Shown one piece after another: positions 22,485 through 33,940 of a stretch of DNA of 64,000 bases. A model generated the notes under the pieces. That model searched no databases and had not been told where the DNA came from. It worked only from the letters and a program-made list of their open reading frames with translations. The stretch comes from Hevea brasiliensis. Lineage: Eukaryota; Streptophyta; Magnoliopsida; Malpighiales; Euphorbiaceae. Every line of letters starts with the position of its first letter. The stretch's first letter is position 1. The translations under genes were made by a program, and so were the position numbers. The stretch is taken from assembly GCF_030052815.1 (NCBI RefSeq), contig NC_079493.1:56525191-56589190 (forward strand), in the 5' to 3' direction.

Positions 22485-23334
22485 TGATGAGCACTCCTAG
22501 GATGCCAAGAAACACAACATCTAAATATTGGAACCAAGATCTTTAATCATCCAAACAAGGCAGAATTTCAAATTGAAAACCCAAGTGTCAATACACAAAT
22601 AGTAACAAGCTAAAGCATATTGATCATCAAAATAAGACTAGCAAGGGGTTCATGATGCTAGAATCCAAGTTTGTTCAAGAAACATGGAAGAAACATAGAA
22701 CTAACTCAAGCTCCAGCAATGGAGTTCTCTCCTTAATGCTCACACTTAAACTAGAAAAAATAAAGGCTGCAATACAATCTGAATATCTTGGGTTATATAT
22801 AGCATCTCTAAAACCCTAAAAGTGTGCCAAAACCCTAAAAGTGTGCCAACATGACTAAAAAGACAAAAATGCAAGGCTCATCCATCAGATGGGGCGTCTC
22901 CATAGGGGGGGGACCATTTGGGACCACTTGCTTTATGGCAGCCCTTTATGTAGTGGGGACCATAAGGTGGCAGCAACACTTTAGGTGGTAGCAGCCTTTT
23001 TTTTAATGTAGTGGGGACCAATAAAAGGTGTCAGCACATGGCAAATTCAAATAAGCATAAGAAGCTCCTCCAATCCACTTGGCCGAATGGTATTGTGCCA
23101 AGTCATGCTGATGTGGCGAAGTCACGCTGATGTGGCGCCACTTGTCAAGTCTCCCATGCCAACTTGTGTGAGACGATCCACCTAGATTCCAACAATATGC
23201 AAGAAAGTCCAACATGGCAATTTTGATCCCCCTTGTGCTCACAATGCTCCAACACCAATGCTTGCAGCTCTCTAGCTTTGGCTCTGGTGATGGGTCCTCT
23301 AAATAATGGCATAGGCACTGGTGCTTCTTCATCA
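22485..23334 (-). repeat. 3' LTR of CRM-like copy 2
   Basis: Starts TGATGAGCAC, ends CTTCATCA. A 19-bp tandem duplication (AAAACCCTAAAAGTGTGCC, twice) near 22811-22848 is present in both LTRs of this copy but single in copy 1. The pol frame enters this LTR and stops at 23145. Confidence 0.96.
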
Positions 23335-23765
23335 TCCCCTCCTCCTTTGAAAGAATTCGTCCTCGAATTTGGTCCTGCATCAATGCAAGGGGAAAGATCA
23401 GTAATGTTAAAAGAATTGCTAACACCATACTCACCAGGTAAATCAATCTTGTATGCATTGTTGTTGATCCTATCTAGCACTTTGAATGGACCATCACACC
23501 TTGGCTGTAATTTTGACCTTCTTAGGTTTGGAAACCGCTCTTTCCTTAAATGCACCCAAACAAAGTCACCTGGTTCAAACACAAGAGGCTTTCGGCCTTT
23601 ATTAGCATGAGTAGCATATTGTGCATTTTTCTTTTCAATTTGTAACCTAGCTTGCTCATGCAATTTCCTAACCAAATCTACTTTCTTTTTACCATCAAGA
23701 CTATTAATATGATCAACAGGTAAAGGCAACAAGTCCAATGGTGTCAATGGATTAAATCCATACAC
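23145..23765 (-). pseudogene. Integrase C-terminal part, CRM-like copy 2
   Basis: A 206-codon frame with the integrase C-terminal region ([35 protein letters not shown]), continuing unbroken through the polypurine tract into the LTR with GPITRAKARELQ. It keeps intact the stretch that copy 1 lost near 598. It is separated from the main pol frame by indels between about 23765 and 23917. Confidence 0.87.
23335..23348 (-). other. Polypurine tract, CRM-like copy 2
   Basis: Minus strand AAAGGAGGAGGGGA abutting the 3' LTR, identical to copy 1. Confidence 0.92.
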
Positions 23766-23916
23766 AATCTGAAATGGTGAAAATCAGAGAAGAATGCTCT
23801 ACTCTGTTATAAGCAAACTCAACAAAAGGAATGCAATCTTCCCATGATTTCAACTTTTGTTTAACCATCACACGTAATAAAGTAGTTAAGTTTCTATTCA
23901 CTACTCTGTTTGTCCA

Positions 23917-26900
23917 TCACCTGGGATGACAAGTAGTTGAGAACAACAGTTTAGTACCTAACTTACCCCACAACACCCTCCAAAAGTGACTTAGGAACTT
24001 AACATCTCTATCACTCACTATAGTCCTAGGTATACCATGTAACCTGACTATCTCCTTAAAGAACAAATTGGCTATGTATGTGGCATCATCTGTTTTGTGA
24101 CACGGTATGAAGTGTGCCATCTTAGAAAATCTATCAACAACCACAAATATAGAATCATGACCTCTCCTAGACCTAGGCAAACCCAAAATAAAATCCATAG
24201 AAATATCAGTCCAAGGTTCCTTAGGAACAGGCAAGGGTGTGTAAAGACCATTTGGCATTACTCTAGACTTTGCTTTCCTACATTCAACACACCTAGAACA
24301 CATTCGATCAACATCTTTCCTCATATGTGGCCAAAAGAAGTGTTCTTGCAATATGTTTAAAGTCTTAGCAACACCAAAATGTCCCATCAAACCACCACTA
24401 TGTGACTCCAAAACAAGCAAGTCCCGCATAGAGCATTTAGGCACACACAATTTATTCTCCTTAAACAAGTATCCATCATGCCTATACAATTTCTGAAATG
24501 CACTTTTCTCACAAGCAGCATATACATTACAAAAATCAGCATCATCAACATACAATTCTTTCATGAACTCAAAACCAAGCAATTTAGCATCAAGTGTAGA
24601 CAAAAGTGCATGTCTCCTAGAAAGTGCATCAGCTACAACATTCTCTTTTCCTTGCTTGTATTTAATCACATATGGAAATGACTCTAAAAATTCAATCCAT
24701 TTAGCATGCCTTCTACTCAACTTATTTTGACTCTTAATATGCTTCAATGATTCATGATCCGAATGTATGACAAACTCTTTAGGCCACAAATAATGTTGCC
24801 AAGTTTCCAAGGCCCTAACTAATGCATACATCTCCTTATCATAAGTAGAGTAATTCAAGGCAGCTCCATGCAATTTCTCACTAAAATATGCTATTGGTCG
24901 TTTCTCTTGCATGAGAACCGCACCAATTCCTACACCACTTGCGTCACATTCAATTTCAAAAGTCTTATCAAAATTTGGCAAACTCAACAAGGGTGCAGAA
25001 CACAATCTATCTTTAAGTTCAGAAAATGCATGTTCATGTTTCTTTTTCCACTCAAATGCAACATTCTTTTTCAGCAATTCATTCAAAGGAGCAGCAATTG
25101 TACTAAAATTAGGCACAAATCGCCTGTAGAAACTAGCCAATCCATGGAAACTCCTAACCTCAGACACATTCTTAGGAATTGGCCAATCTCTAATGGCTTT
25201 GATTTTCTCTTCATCAACCTGTACACCTTTACTACTTACAACAAAACCAAGAAAAACAAACTTATCCAAGCAAAATGAACACTTTTTCGCATTCGCATAC
25301 AATTTCTCATTTCTCAACACATCAAAAACAAGTCTCAAGTGATGCAAATGCTCGTCTATGTTACTACTGTAAATCAAAATGTCATCAAAATACACAACAA
25401 CAAATTTTCCAATGAAATTCCTCAACACATGATTCATCAAACGCATAAAAGTGCTAGGAGCATTTGTGAGCCCAAATGGCATCACCATCCATTCATACAA
25501 CCCATATTTAGTTTTGAAAGCAGTTTTCCACTCATCACCAATTTTCATTCTTATTTGGTGGTAACCACTTTTCAAATCTATCTTAGAAAACACACTTGCA
25601 CCATGCAACTCATCAAGCATATCATCAAGGCGAGGGATTGGGTGTCTATACTTTACAGTGATTTTATTGATGGCTCTGCAATCCACACACATGTGATAAC
25701 TCCCATCCTTCTTTGGCACTAGCAACACAGGTACAGCACATGGGCTCATGCTCTCCCTAACATAGCCCTTCTCCATAAGCTCCTCCACTTGCCTTTGTGA
25801 CTCCTTTGTTTCTTTAGGATTTGTTCTATATACTGGTCTATTCGGTATTTGTGCTCCAGGTACCAAGTCGATCTGGTGCTCAATCCCTCTGATAGGTGGC
25901 AATCCTGGTGGCAACTCATTGGGGAAGACATCTTCATATTCCTGTATAAGAGACAAAGCATCACTAGGCAAATGTGAATCAAGGTCAGTAACACATAAAT
26001 TAACCTCCTTGTACATAAGTATACAAAGAGGTCTTCCTGAATGTAAAGCCTCTCTAACTTCTCTTTCCTTCACATACAAACTCATTCTCTTCTCTCCACT
26101 CTCCTTTTGCCCTGAGCTTTCCTTTTTCTCATTTGCTCTCATTTTCTTTTCTTTTATTTCTCTTTTTCTCTCTTTTTCTTCTCTCTTCTCTTTCTTTTCA
26201 CTCTCATCCAGCTCAGCCTCTCTAAGTTTTTCTCTCCAAGTTTCTTTCTTTTCTTCAATGGATCTAAGAATCCTTATTTGATCTTCATGCTCTTGAGCTG
26301 GTGTCATAGGAAGCAATGAGTATGTTCGACCTTCCTTAGTGACCGTGTACCTGTTCTTCCTACCATCATGCACAACACTTCTATCATACTGCCATGGACG
26401 GCCCAACAAAAGATGCGTAGCAACCATAGGTACAACATCACAAAGTACCTCATCATTATACTTGCCAATGGTGAATGGCACCACCACCTGTTTTGTAACC
26501 CTCAACTTCCCACAATCATTTAACCATTGCAAAACATATGGTTTTGGATGTGTAGTAGTAGGCAAACCCAACTTGTCCACCAAGAGTGAACTAGCCACAT
26601 TACAACAGCTCCCACCATCTACAATCACACTACACAACTTGTCATTCACCAAGCACCTAGTATGGAAGATGTTCTCCCTTTGCATTTCATCACCAAACTC
26701 CATACTCACTTGTGCACTAAGAGTGCGCATGGTGACAAGGATATTGCCATCCATAGGTGGCTGATCTCCCTCATCGTAGCAATCATCCCCATGCTCATCA
26801 ACATTATCAGATTCTTCCTCCCTTTCCTCTTCACTTTCTAACTCTCCATTTTCCCTAACAACCATCACTCTTTTATTTGGACATTGTGAGGCATAATGTC

Positions 26901-27192
26901 CATTTCCCAAACACTTAAAACACTTCAATTCTCTAGTCTTAGTAGGAACTCCCTTGTTCTTCTCCTCTACTTTCTCCTTTCCTTTCCATTCTTCTTTCTT
27001 GAATTTGGGAACTTCTTTCTCCACCCTTGAAGGAGCAGACCAATTTGACTTCCAGTTACTCCTAGGAGCCGAATGGTTGGCTGGTGCATATCTAGCCACA
27101 TTTTTCCTTTTTAGTTGCTTCTCCACTTTAAGTGCCATTTGTAGCATATCCTCCACCTCCACACAAAGGTTGTAGCTCCACAATATTAGCAA
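23917..27192 (-). CDS. Pol (with Gag C-terminus), CRM-like copy 2, frameshifted
   Basis: 1091-codon frame holding the Gag zinc knuckle ([14 protein letters not shown]), protease (VDGGS), RT (YFDDILIYS), RNase H ([15 protein letters not shown]) and most of the integrase: HHCC finger with [12 protein letters not shown], then MDFILGLP and VSDRDVKFL for the first two catalytic acids. It ends shortly after HP in the HPxxDGQTE block, where copy 1 is also altered but differently. The first in-frame Met is not a natural start: the frame is joined to gag only by a one-base insertion (AAA run at 27165-27167) relative to copy 1. Confidence 0.9.
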   Translation of the reverse strand: MLILWSYNLCVEVEDMLQMALKVEKQLKRKNVARYAPANHSAPRSNWKSNWSAPSRVEKEVPKFKKEEWKGKEKVEEKNKGVPTKTRELKCFKCLGNGHYASQCPNKRVMVVRENGELESEEEREEESDNVDEHGDDCYDEGDQPPMDGNILVTMRTLSAQVSMEFGDEMQRENIFHTRCLVNDKLCSVIVDGGSCCNVASSLLVDKLGLPTTTHPKPYVLQWLNDCGKLRVTKQVVVPFTIGKYNDEVLCDVVPMVATHLLLGRPWQYDRSVVHDGRKNRYTVTKEGRTYSLLPMTPAQEHEDQIRILRSIEEKKETWREKLREAELDESEKKEKREEKERKREIKEKKMRANEKKESSGQKESGEKRMSLYVKEREVREALHSGRPLCILMYKEVNLCVTDLDSHLPSDALSLIQEYEDVFPNELPPGLPPIRGIEHQIDLVPGAQIPNRPVYRTNPKETKESQRQVEELMEKGYVRESMSPCAVPVLLVPKKDGSYHMCVDCRAINKITVKYRHPIPRLDDMLDELHGASVFSKIDLKSGYHQIRMKIGDEWKTAFKTKYGLYEWMVMPFGLTNAPSTFMRLMNHVLRNFIGKFVVVYFDDILIYSSNIDEHLHHLRLVFDVLRNEKLYANAKKCSFCLDKFVFLGFVVSSKGVQVDEEKIKAIRDWPIPKNVSEVRSFHGLASFYRRFVPNFSTIAAPLNELLKKNVAFEWKKKHEHAFSELKDRLCSAPLLSLPNFDKTFEIECDASGVGIGAVLMQEKRPIAYFSEKLHGAALNYSTYDKEMYALVRALETWQHYLWPKEFVIHSDHESLKHIKSQNKLSRRHAKWIEFLESFPYVIKYKQGKENVVADALSRRHALLSTLDAKLLGFEFMKELYVDDADFCNVYAACEKSAFQKLYRHDGYLFKENKLCVPKCSMRDLLVLESHSGGLMGHFGVAKTLNILQEHFFWPHMRKDVDRMCSRCVECRKAKSRVMPNGLYTPLPVPKEPWTDISMDFILGLPRSRRGHDSIFVVVDRFSKMAHFIPCHKTDDATYIANLFFKEIVRLHGIPRTIVSDRDVKFLSHFWRVLWGKLGTKLLFSTTCHPR

Positions 27193-28108
27193 TTTCAGGA
27201 TTTAACCCATTTAAAAAGCGAACCATTGTAGCTTCTCGATCTTCCTCAACATCAGCTCTAATCAACGCTATCTCCATGGCCTTGTAGTATTCTTTGACAC
27301 TTTTAGTACCTTGAGTGAGTTTTTGTAACCTTTGAAGCAGCTCTCTGTGGTAGTAAGGTGGCACAAACCTGTTTCTCAAGATTCCTTTCATTTCGTCCCA
27401 TGTCTCCACGGTTCGTTGCCCATTTCTCCTCCTCCTACTCAACAACTGATCCCACCATACAATTGCATACTCTTTGAATTCTACAGCTGCTAACTTCACT
27501 TTCTTTTCTTCAGAATAATGGTGGCACTCAAAAATCAACTCCACCTGTCTCTCCCACTCCAAATAAACTTCTGGATTATCCTTCCCATGAAAAGGTGGAA
27601 TTTGCATTTTTATACTAGCTAAATTCCCATCAACTCTCTCCTCATTCCCATCTCTATCCCAATGATCACCGAACCTAAAATTTCTGCCACCCCTTCTTCC
27701 CTTAGGCCCTCCACCCCTAGGTGGTCTATGCCCTCTTCCACCATAATGGTAGTTGCCATAGTCATAAGCTTCATCATACTCATCATCATCCCATTCAGCT
27801 TCTTCATACCCTTCATTCCTATGTTCTGCCCGAAATCTACCTTCATTTCTATTCTGATTTCCCACATTTGCTTCCCCATCATTCCTCCTATTTCTATCTT
27901 CTCTGTCCCTTCTCATCTCTTCCATAAACCTGGTCATCTCATTTCTCATTCCCCTCAATACATCCAATTCATCTCTGAAGTCATTCATTTGCAAATTCAT
28001 CCTTTCAAAGCTTTGTGCTACGGATTCTTTAAAAATTCGATCATCAGGAAACTCCCTTTTTTCTTCATTACCTCCACTACTACCACTTGTCTCTTGGAAT
28101 TGAGACAT
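27128..28108 (-). CDS. Gag N-terminal part, CRM-like copy 2
   Basis: 326-codon frame starting at the same ATG as copy 1. It contains the Arg/Gly-rich linker ([16 protein letters not shown]) and the retrotransposon gag domain ([40 protein letters not shown]). It leaves frame after VELQP because of the extra A near 27166 and gains about ten unrelated residues. The zinc knuckle is therefore in the next frame. Confidence 0.9.
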   Translation of the reverse strand: MSQFQETSGSSGGNEEKREFPDDRIFKESVAQSFERMNLQMNDFRDELDVLRGMRNEMTRFMEEMRRDREDRNRRNDGEANVGNQNRNEGRFRAEHRNEGYEEAEWDDDEYDEAYDYGNYHYGGRGHRPPRGGGPKGRRGGRNFRFGDHWDRDGNEERVDGNLASIKMQIPPFHGKDNPEVYLEWERQVELIFECHHYSEEKKVKLAAVEFKEYAIVWWDQLLSRRRRNGQRTVETWDEMKGILRNRFVPPYYHRELLQRLQKLTQGTKSVKEYYKAMEIALIRADVEEDREATMVRFLNGLNPEIANIVELQPLCGGGGYATNGT

Positions 28109-29560
28109 GATTTGTCTGCAAGAAAACGAAGTTAGTAGAAATGGCTCACCCTCTCAAGTGTTTAGCTCAAGTGTTTTCGCACAAATTTCAGGCTCTTACC
28201 CTCTTTTGGCACTCACACACTCTTGCCTTTTACCACTCAACAGTTTGCTTCCCTTGTTCCTTTGGGAACTAAAATTCACAAACAAGCACAAATACTTGCT
28301 AATTTTATAAAAAAAATAATCAACAAACGAAACTGGAAGAAACGAAATAGCAATAACCAGAAAGTGTGACACTAGAGCCAAAGAAATGGAAGACACCAAA
28401 AGTAGAAGCAAATGTGAACTAAATGGTATGATTTTTGAAAACTGTATGAGAGACAACCCAATAGAATGATATCAAGCTCAAACTTCCAATTTCATAGCCA
28501 ACTTTGCACAAATACCAGCAGTTCACACAATTAACCAAAAATATGCAACAATTTTGGTTCACCACAAAAACGAATATATTTTGATCTGAAATTTGGTAGA
28601 CATAGGCATCCCAATACTGACTAACTACTGGTAAAATTTCAGGAGTTTCTGGATGAGTTTACTAGGTGAACGAAATTTGACTAGGTCTGCCGCAAAATTT
28701 TGGTTCGGTAGGCAAACAATGTCACAAAACCCTGAAAATTGACACAAAAGCTACTGAGATGGTGTATAATCAGCCTGCAAAATTTCGAAGCTTTCTGGGT
28801 TGGTTTGGTGTGTTAACTCAATTTGATCAGGTTTGCCGCAAATTTTGGTTCGATAGGCAAACAGTGGAATTTTCACATCAAATATGGCATGTGATGTGTC
28901 TAGTAATACCCAAAGTTGTTGGTAGATTATCAGGCTCAAATTCAATGTTTAACTCCACAATTCACAATTTCATCACTTATGTCAGCTTGTCAATTTTTTT
29001 TTTCAGCACAACACAACTCAGCTTACAATCCAATCTCCTTTTCTTTTTTTTTTCTTTTTTTTTTTATACTGATGCAAAGGATAAAAATTGCAGAATCAAA
29101 TACTGATACCACTCAAGTATTTTGGCAATCCAAATCAAGCTCTACCCACTAGCACACAGGCACATCCCAAGCATTAATTACCCAATTTAACATACTCAGA
29201 CTTGATATCATATAACTCAAGAGGCAAATAGCTAGTGTCAAAGATAGGTTTCAGCTTGATTAACTCTAATCCTACAGACAAACTCAAAGAAAACAAGATG
29301 AACAAGAGATTTAATCTAAGATTAAGCAAAATCCTACACTAAAATTAAGACTACCAAGTTTCAGCCAGCAAGAGTTCAAACAAAAAAAAAGAAGAAAAAT
29401 CAGTACCCTAAAATGCAGATTTGATTTGGCTACAAAGAACAAGGTACTAGATGATGAAACTAATAGATATCTAAAGGTCCTACAATGGCTGACTATTATA
29501 GTTAACCAAACAGAAAAGAAAAAGAAGTTTTAATGGATAAATACCTTGTTAGATGCCAAG
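28109..29560 (-). other. Untranslated leader of CRM-like copy 2
   Basis: About 1.45 kb without a supported gene. Tandem 145-146-bp units are anchored by TTTTGGTTC at 28552, 28698 and 28843. T-rich tracts lie near 28994-29003 and 29041-29063. Confidence 0.8.
28552..28985 (-). repeat. Leader tandem repeat, ~146-bp period, about three units
   Basis: Spacings 146 and 145 between anchors at 28552, 28698 and 28843. One unit fewer than copy 1, which accounts for the difference in leader length. Confidence 0.85.
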
Positions 29561-29572
29561 GCTCTGATACCA
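29561..29572 (-). other. Primer-binding site, initiator-Met tRNA type (copy 2)
   Basis: Minus strand TGGTATCAGAGC three bases inside the 5' LTR, identical to copy 1. Confidence 0.95.
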
Positions 29573-29575
29573 AAA

Positions 29576-30425
29576 TGATGAGCACTCCTAGGATGCCAAG
29601 AAACACAACATCTAAATATTGGAACCAAGATCTTTAATCATCCAAACAAGGCAGAATTTCATATTGAAAACCCAAGTGTCAATACACAAATAGTAACAAG
29701 CTAAAGCATATTGATCATCAAAATAAGACTAGCAAGGGGTTCATGCTGCTAGAATCCAAGTTCTTTCAAGAAACATGGAAGAAACATAGAACTAACTCAA
29801 GCTCCAGCAATGGAGTTCTCTCCCTAATGCTCACACTTAAACTAGAAAAAATGAAGGCTGCAATACAATCTGAATATCTTGGGTTATATATAGCATCTCT
29901 AAAACCCTAAAAGTGTGCCAAAACCCTAAAAGTGTGCCAACATGGCTAAAAAGACAAAAATGCAAGGCTCATCCATCAGATGGGGCGTCTCCATAGGGAG
30001 GGGACCATTTGGGACCACTTGCTTTATGGCAGCCCTTTATGTAGTGGGGACCATAAGGTGGCAGCAACACTTTAGGTGGTAGCAGCCTTTTTTTTAATGT
30101 AGTGAGGATCAATAAAAGGTGTCAGCACATGGCAAATCCAAATAAGCATAAGAAGCTCCTCCAATCCACTTGGCCGAATGGTCTTGTGCCAAGTCATGCT
30201 GATGTGGCGAAGTCACGCTGATGTGGCGCCACTTGTCAAGTCTCCCATGCCAACTTGTGTGAGACGATCCACCTAGATTCCAACAATATGCAAGAAAGTC
30301 CAACATGGCAATTTTGATCCCCCTTGTGCTCACAATGCTCCAACACCAATGCTTGCAGCTCTCTAGCTTTGGCTCTGGTGATGGGTCCTCTAAATAATGG
30401 CATAGGCACTGGTGCTTCTTCATCA
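29576..30425 (-). repeat. 5' LTR of CRM-like copy 2
   Basis: 850 bp, same length as the 3' LTR. A probable TATA box (minus CTATATATAA) is at 29884-29893. Confidence 0.96.
29884..29893 (-). promoter_or_regulatory. TATA box in 5' LTR of CRM-like copy 2
   Basis: Same consensus and LTR position as 6938-6947. Inferred promoter only. Confidence 0.6.
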
Positions 30426-30430
30426 TAATA
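30426..30430. repeat. Target-site duplication, right copy (TAATA)
   Basis: Pairs with 22480-22484. Confidence 0.95.
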
Positions 30431-31818
30431 CTTCAACATTTAATTATGACACTTCTATATATATTGTACACAACTCCAGCAAGGTATTTTGAATAGAACA
30501 CTCAAGTGTTCAATGCACACAATACACCATTCAAGTTTAACATTTACTTCCACCACAATTCAACATACCTCAATATCAATCCTACACATACACTTCCATG
30601 GCAATTACATAAACTGCCCACCATTCAACACCATCATATTTCATTGATAAATTTCATAAACTCACACACAAATTCATGATATTTAAGGCTGCCTAACATG
30701 GCAGTTTACTAAAGCATCAAAGTCCCACTATTAAACCCTTAATTCAAGCACTAATATACATATACTTGGATATTAACTTACTACAACTTCCATTTCAATT
30801 AATCAACCTTAAATCCCATCCATTAAATATAAGAATAAGTCACTAACCATGCATTTTCATGGCTGCCAAAACTAAGGTTCACCAATACTTAATCATTTCC
30901 TCAATTTTTCTTAGCAATTCAACTTACCCAAAGCACTAACCTTTATTTGGAGTTTGCTAAACCTCACCAAAACTTCTTCTTTTTGCTGCCTATGTGTTGC
31001 CCATGATGTATGGACTAACTTTAATGAAGAACTCTTGAAGAAACTAGGGCTTGATCATAGAGGATTGGAGCTTCATGCATGAATGGCCATGGAGTTTTAT
31101 GGGAGAGCATTTTCGGCCATGGATGAAGAATTGAAGGAAATGAAATGAGTTAGTGGAGAAATCTGTCCACTTTAGCCCTTTTATACCCCATTATCTTTAG
31201 GTTAATTAATATATATTATGCTCCACTAACCTTAAGTTAATTAGTTTAATAATCAACTTTCAATTATTCTAAATTATACCACTCATTTTTCCTTAATTGC
31301 AAATATCATGTATAATTTCTTTTTTCATGAAATTTTCAAAATTTAATACCACTTATTTTTAATGGGTATTGAGGTCAAAAGTCAACTCTAGGTTTCAAAT
31401 AATCAAAATGCCCCTCTTCAGGTAAAATTTGGACTTTTTCGGTAACATCGATTTACTCCTTGTACTACCGATTTCTTTAATTTTCGTTTTTCATTTACAC
31501 TAACTTATTAATTTTTCTTTGACATTTCTAATGTCAATTACATCTCAGTAAACCTTTAATTATGCCCCAAAAATATTTTCCAAGGTCCCTCGTGGTCCAG
31601 GGCTAGTCAACGGTCCTCACCGTAACTTCTCAGTGCGGTCACCCATCGCTACGGGTTTGGCTCGTTTAACTTAGTCACATTTTATCTCTTTTATTTTTCC
31701 TTAATGAAATATGTGATGAGAAAAATTAACTGTTGTTCCAGACATTCCGACTTTCAGGGGCAGACATTAGTCGTCAGAACAGTGGAACATACGGACTACA
31801 TAAAGTGAGGATGTTATA
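30431..31818 (-). repeat. Tekay-type solo LTR (minus), part 3 of 3
   Basis: Last plus-coordinate part of the LTR begun at 12981. It ends with the family block GGTCCAGGGCTAGTCAACGG near 31592, as in 48656 and 55436, and GTTATA at 31818, a one-base variant of the expected GTTACA. The exact duplication AAACA follows. No coding sequence. Confidence 0.85.
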
Positions 31819-31823
31819 AAACA
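31819..31823. repeat. Target-site duplication, right copy (AAACA)
   Basis: Pairs with 12976-12980. Confidence 0.85.
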
Positions 31824-31981
31824 GGGGAAATTCCATTGGTTTCTCCTTACAAAAATAATTGATATTCAAATATAACGAGAATAAATTATTAGGGGAATAA
31901 AGTAAGATAAGATAGGATGATTCGGCACCAAGTGTGACATGTCTTGGTCGGTTATATTGTAGACGGGTAAGGGGTGTCACA
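31824..31981 (+). repeat. Tekay-type solo LTR (plus), right end
   Basis: Short terminal part of the LTR that starts at 9398, ending GGTAAGGGGTGTCACA at 31981. It was separated from the rest when the AAACA-flanked LTR inserted. Confidence 0.7.
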
Positions 31982-31986
31982 CATCA
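31982..31986. repeat. Target-site duplication, right copy (CATCA)
   Basis: Four of five bases match CGTCA at 9393-9397; the difference is a CpG transition. Confidence 0.62.
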
Positions 31987-32020
31987 ATTGGGACTTCATG
32001 AGCATTTAATGCTCAAACGG

Positions 32021-32031
32021 GTATAAATAGG
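32021..32031 (+). promoter_or_regulatory. TATA box, PF04195-type element
   Basis: GTATAAATAGG, a strong plant TATA consensus about 165 bp upstream of the first ATG (32188). Transcript start is not determined. Confidence 0.6.
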
Positions 32032-32187
32032 GGAAAGGTTAGCTATTTGTTCCCTTATGTCATTTTCAGACCTTCCCCTAGCGATTTCAACACTCCGTCT
32101 TTCTTTCTAAAGTTTTTAGGCACCGATTCACACATCGGTAAGGGTTTTGATCTTTTCTTGGTGGTTTTCACTTTCATTTTCTGAAAA

Positions 32188-32896
32188 TGAGTGGTACCAA
32201 TGGTCAGAAAGCTGCTAGTCCTTCCTCCATTCATATCTCATGGACATCAGATGAAGTTGGGGTGGTCAAGCCGAGCGAGCGACTCGAACCTTCTACAACC
32301 TCTGTCCCAGCCCACGGTTAGGCGGGTAAGTCAAAACAAGCATCTTCGTGGATGAGTTGCCTTCGGTCCTCAAGGACACCAATCTGCAGTACATTAGTCA
32401 AGAATACAACCCTCATACTGACTCCTTCGAGCTCATCAGATGTCATGGCAATCTTTGAGTTGATCATTACTTTGAAGAAAATGATATGATCATGGTATAT
32501 GAAGAACAATTGAAGGTCGAGCTTCAGTTCCCCCTAGACGAATTCTTTAGAGCCGTTCTGAAGTTCCATCATGTCTATGTAGCCCAAGTGCACCCAAACT
32601 CTTGGCAGACTCTGGTGGCTTTCAGAGGCTTATGCAGAGCTAAGAAGCTCGAGCCTACAGCAAAGGTTTTCACTGAGTTGCATAGGCTCGCTCGGTGGAA
32701 GGTTGACGAGTTTTGGTTTTTCCAAGCCAAGCCGCACTGTGGGCTTTTTACTGATCTCCCTTCTTCATTGAAGAATTGGAAGAATCGGTTCTTCATATTG
32801 AGAAGTAAGATCCCGAATGGCTTTGAGGGTATCCCATGCAGTTGGCAGTACCTAGTCCCTTCAGTTCCAAAGAAGATTGCCCTAAATAGAGATTAG
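32188..32896 (+). pseudogene. PF04195-like (putative gypsy-type transposon) ORF, first block
   Basis: From the ATG at 32188 a short frame reaches a stop near 32321; after a frame change, the domain reads from about 32335 to 32896. The readable part contains LKFHHVYVAQVHPNSWQTL, a short Cys-containing segment, then LFTDLPSSLKNWKNRFFIL, a pattern I recognise from PF04195 plant retroelement ORFs (probable Gag-like role). An in-frame TGA interrupts it near 32457 and it ends at TAG 32894-32896. It is a decayed copy of a protein of unknown biochemical function. Confidence 0.6.
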
Positions 32897-33112
32897 GATG
32901 CCATGGTAAAGGAATTGAAGGATCAGGCGGCCACTCATAAGTATTCATGTTTAGATGCAATTATGGCCAAATTGAAGTGGTGGCTAATGCAAATGATTGC
33001 CCATGATGATTATGAGCTGCAGCTCTCTGACCTTGGACCCGAGATCAGTACAACTTAAATCTTCAGTCTCCTGACTTTGGTGATCTCACTAACTTATTTT
33101 CTGTCCAGGTAT

Positions 33113-33940
33113 GGCGGGAGGCGAGAGCGCGAAGGAGAGCCATAAGTGGAAAAGGGAGGTTGCCCGAAAAGTTCAAAAACTGAAAATTGTTACTGCATCC
33201 CAGACGCCGAGGCGTGACTCAGTAGAAGGGCCAGGCTCTTTGTCCCAACCTCTAGAATAGCCAACCCCGGAGATAGAGATCACTCCTTCCCCTCCTCGAC
33301 AAGATGAACCACCGCCTCCTCTGGTTTCTTTAAGTGCGGAAGGAGGGTTTTCCCAACCTACCGTGAGGACCCTCTCTTATGGTGTCCTGGTCCTCATCCA
33401 CTCACTGGAGAAGAATCGCTCAGTTTGGGGGAATCCTAGACTGGCCAAGGTTTTGGGTGCCACCATCTGCTTACCAGATGACTAGAATAGACTGACTTCA
33501 GATAGCATTGATGACCTCCTAACTCAAACGATGAGCTTGAGCATAGAGAGTTTTGTGAATCAACATATAATAATAGAAAAGGCTCATCTCTTGAGACAAG
33601 AAATTATGATGGCGGTCCAGGACACAGCTTTCTCCAAAACCCAACTTTCGTCTGCTCAGGACTACATTGCCAAGATAGAAGGTTGGATGAAATCTTATGA
33701 GGATAGGATAGCTAAACTAGAGCGGGAACTCAAAGATGCTTAGGCCTGCCAAACTGCCGATGTCACTTGCCTTACAGAGGAGATCAAAGTGAAAGAAGAA
33801 GAGGTTGTGGCGAGAGAAGCTGGTGCTTATGTGAATGCTCATGGCGATCTTCTCGCTAAGCTTGTGAGGCGCTATCCTGAGGAAGACTTCTCTTGGATGG
33901 TGGATCATGTCCCTAGAGAGCGAGGAGGAGCTTAAGAGAG
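33113..33940 (+). pseudogene. PF04195-type ORF, second block with coiled coil
   Basis: Starts MAGGESAKESHKWKREVARK, with a Pro-rich linker in the middle and then a charged heptad-like coiled-coil stretch around 33531-33740 (AKIEGWMKSYEDRIAKLERE) and beyond. In-frame stops at about 33258, 33481 and 33740 break it. This C-terminal architecture is common in PF04195-type ORFs. There is no enzymatic motif. It may once have been spliced or fused to the block ending at 32896. Confidence 0.5.

Larger units (their letters stand above)
22485..30425 (-). mobile_element. CRM-like Ty3/gypsy retrotransposon, copy 2, complete
   Basis: Complete element of 7941 bp: two 850-bp LTRs (22485-23334 and 29576-30425), PBS, leader repeats, gag, pol and polypurine tract, with an exact 5-bp TSD. 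I count about 12 differences between its two LTRs (about 1.4%), which points to insertion within roughly the last half-million years at the commonly used plant LTR rate. Gag and pol are separated by a one-base insertion, and the integrase has further frameshifts, so the copy is recent but defective. Confidence 0.96.

Noticed and set aside
1..30425. Evidence that the window is centromeric
   Set aside because: CRM-like elements are often centromeric, but two and a half copies without satellite arrays do not show location.
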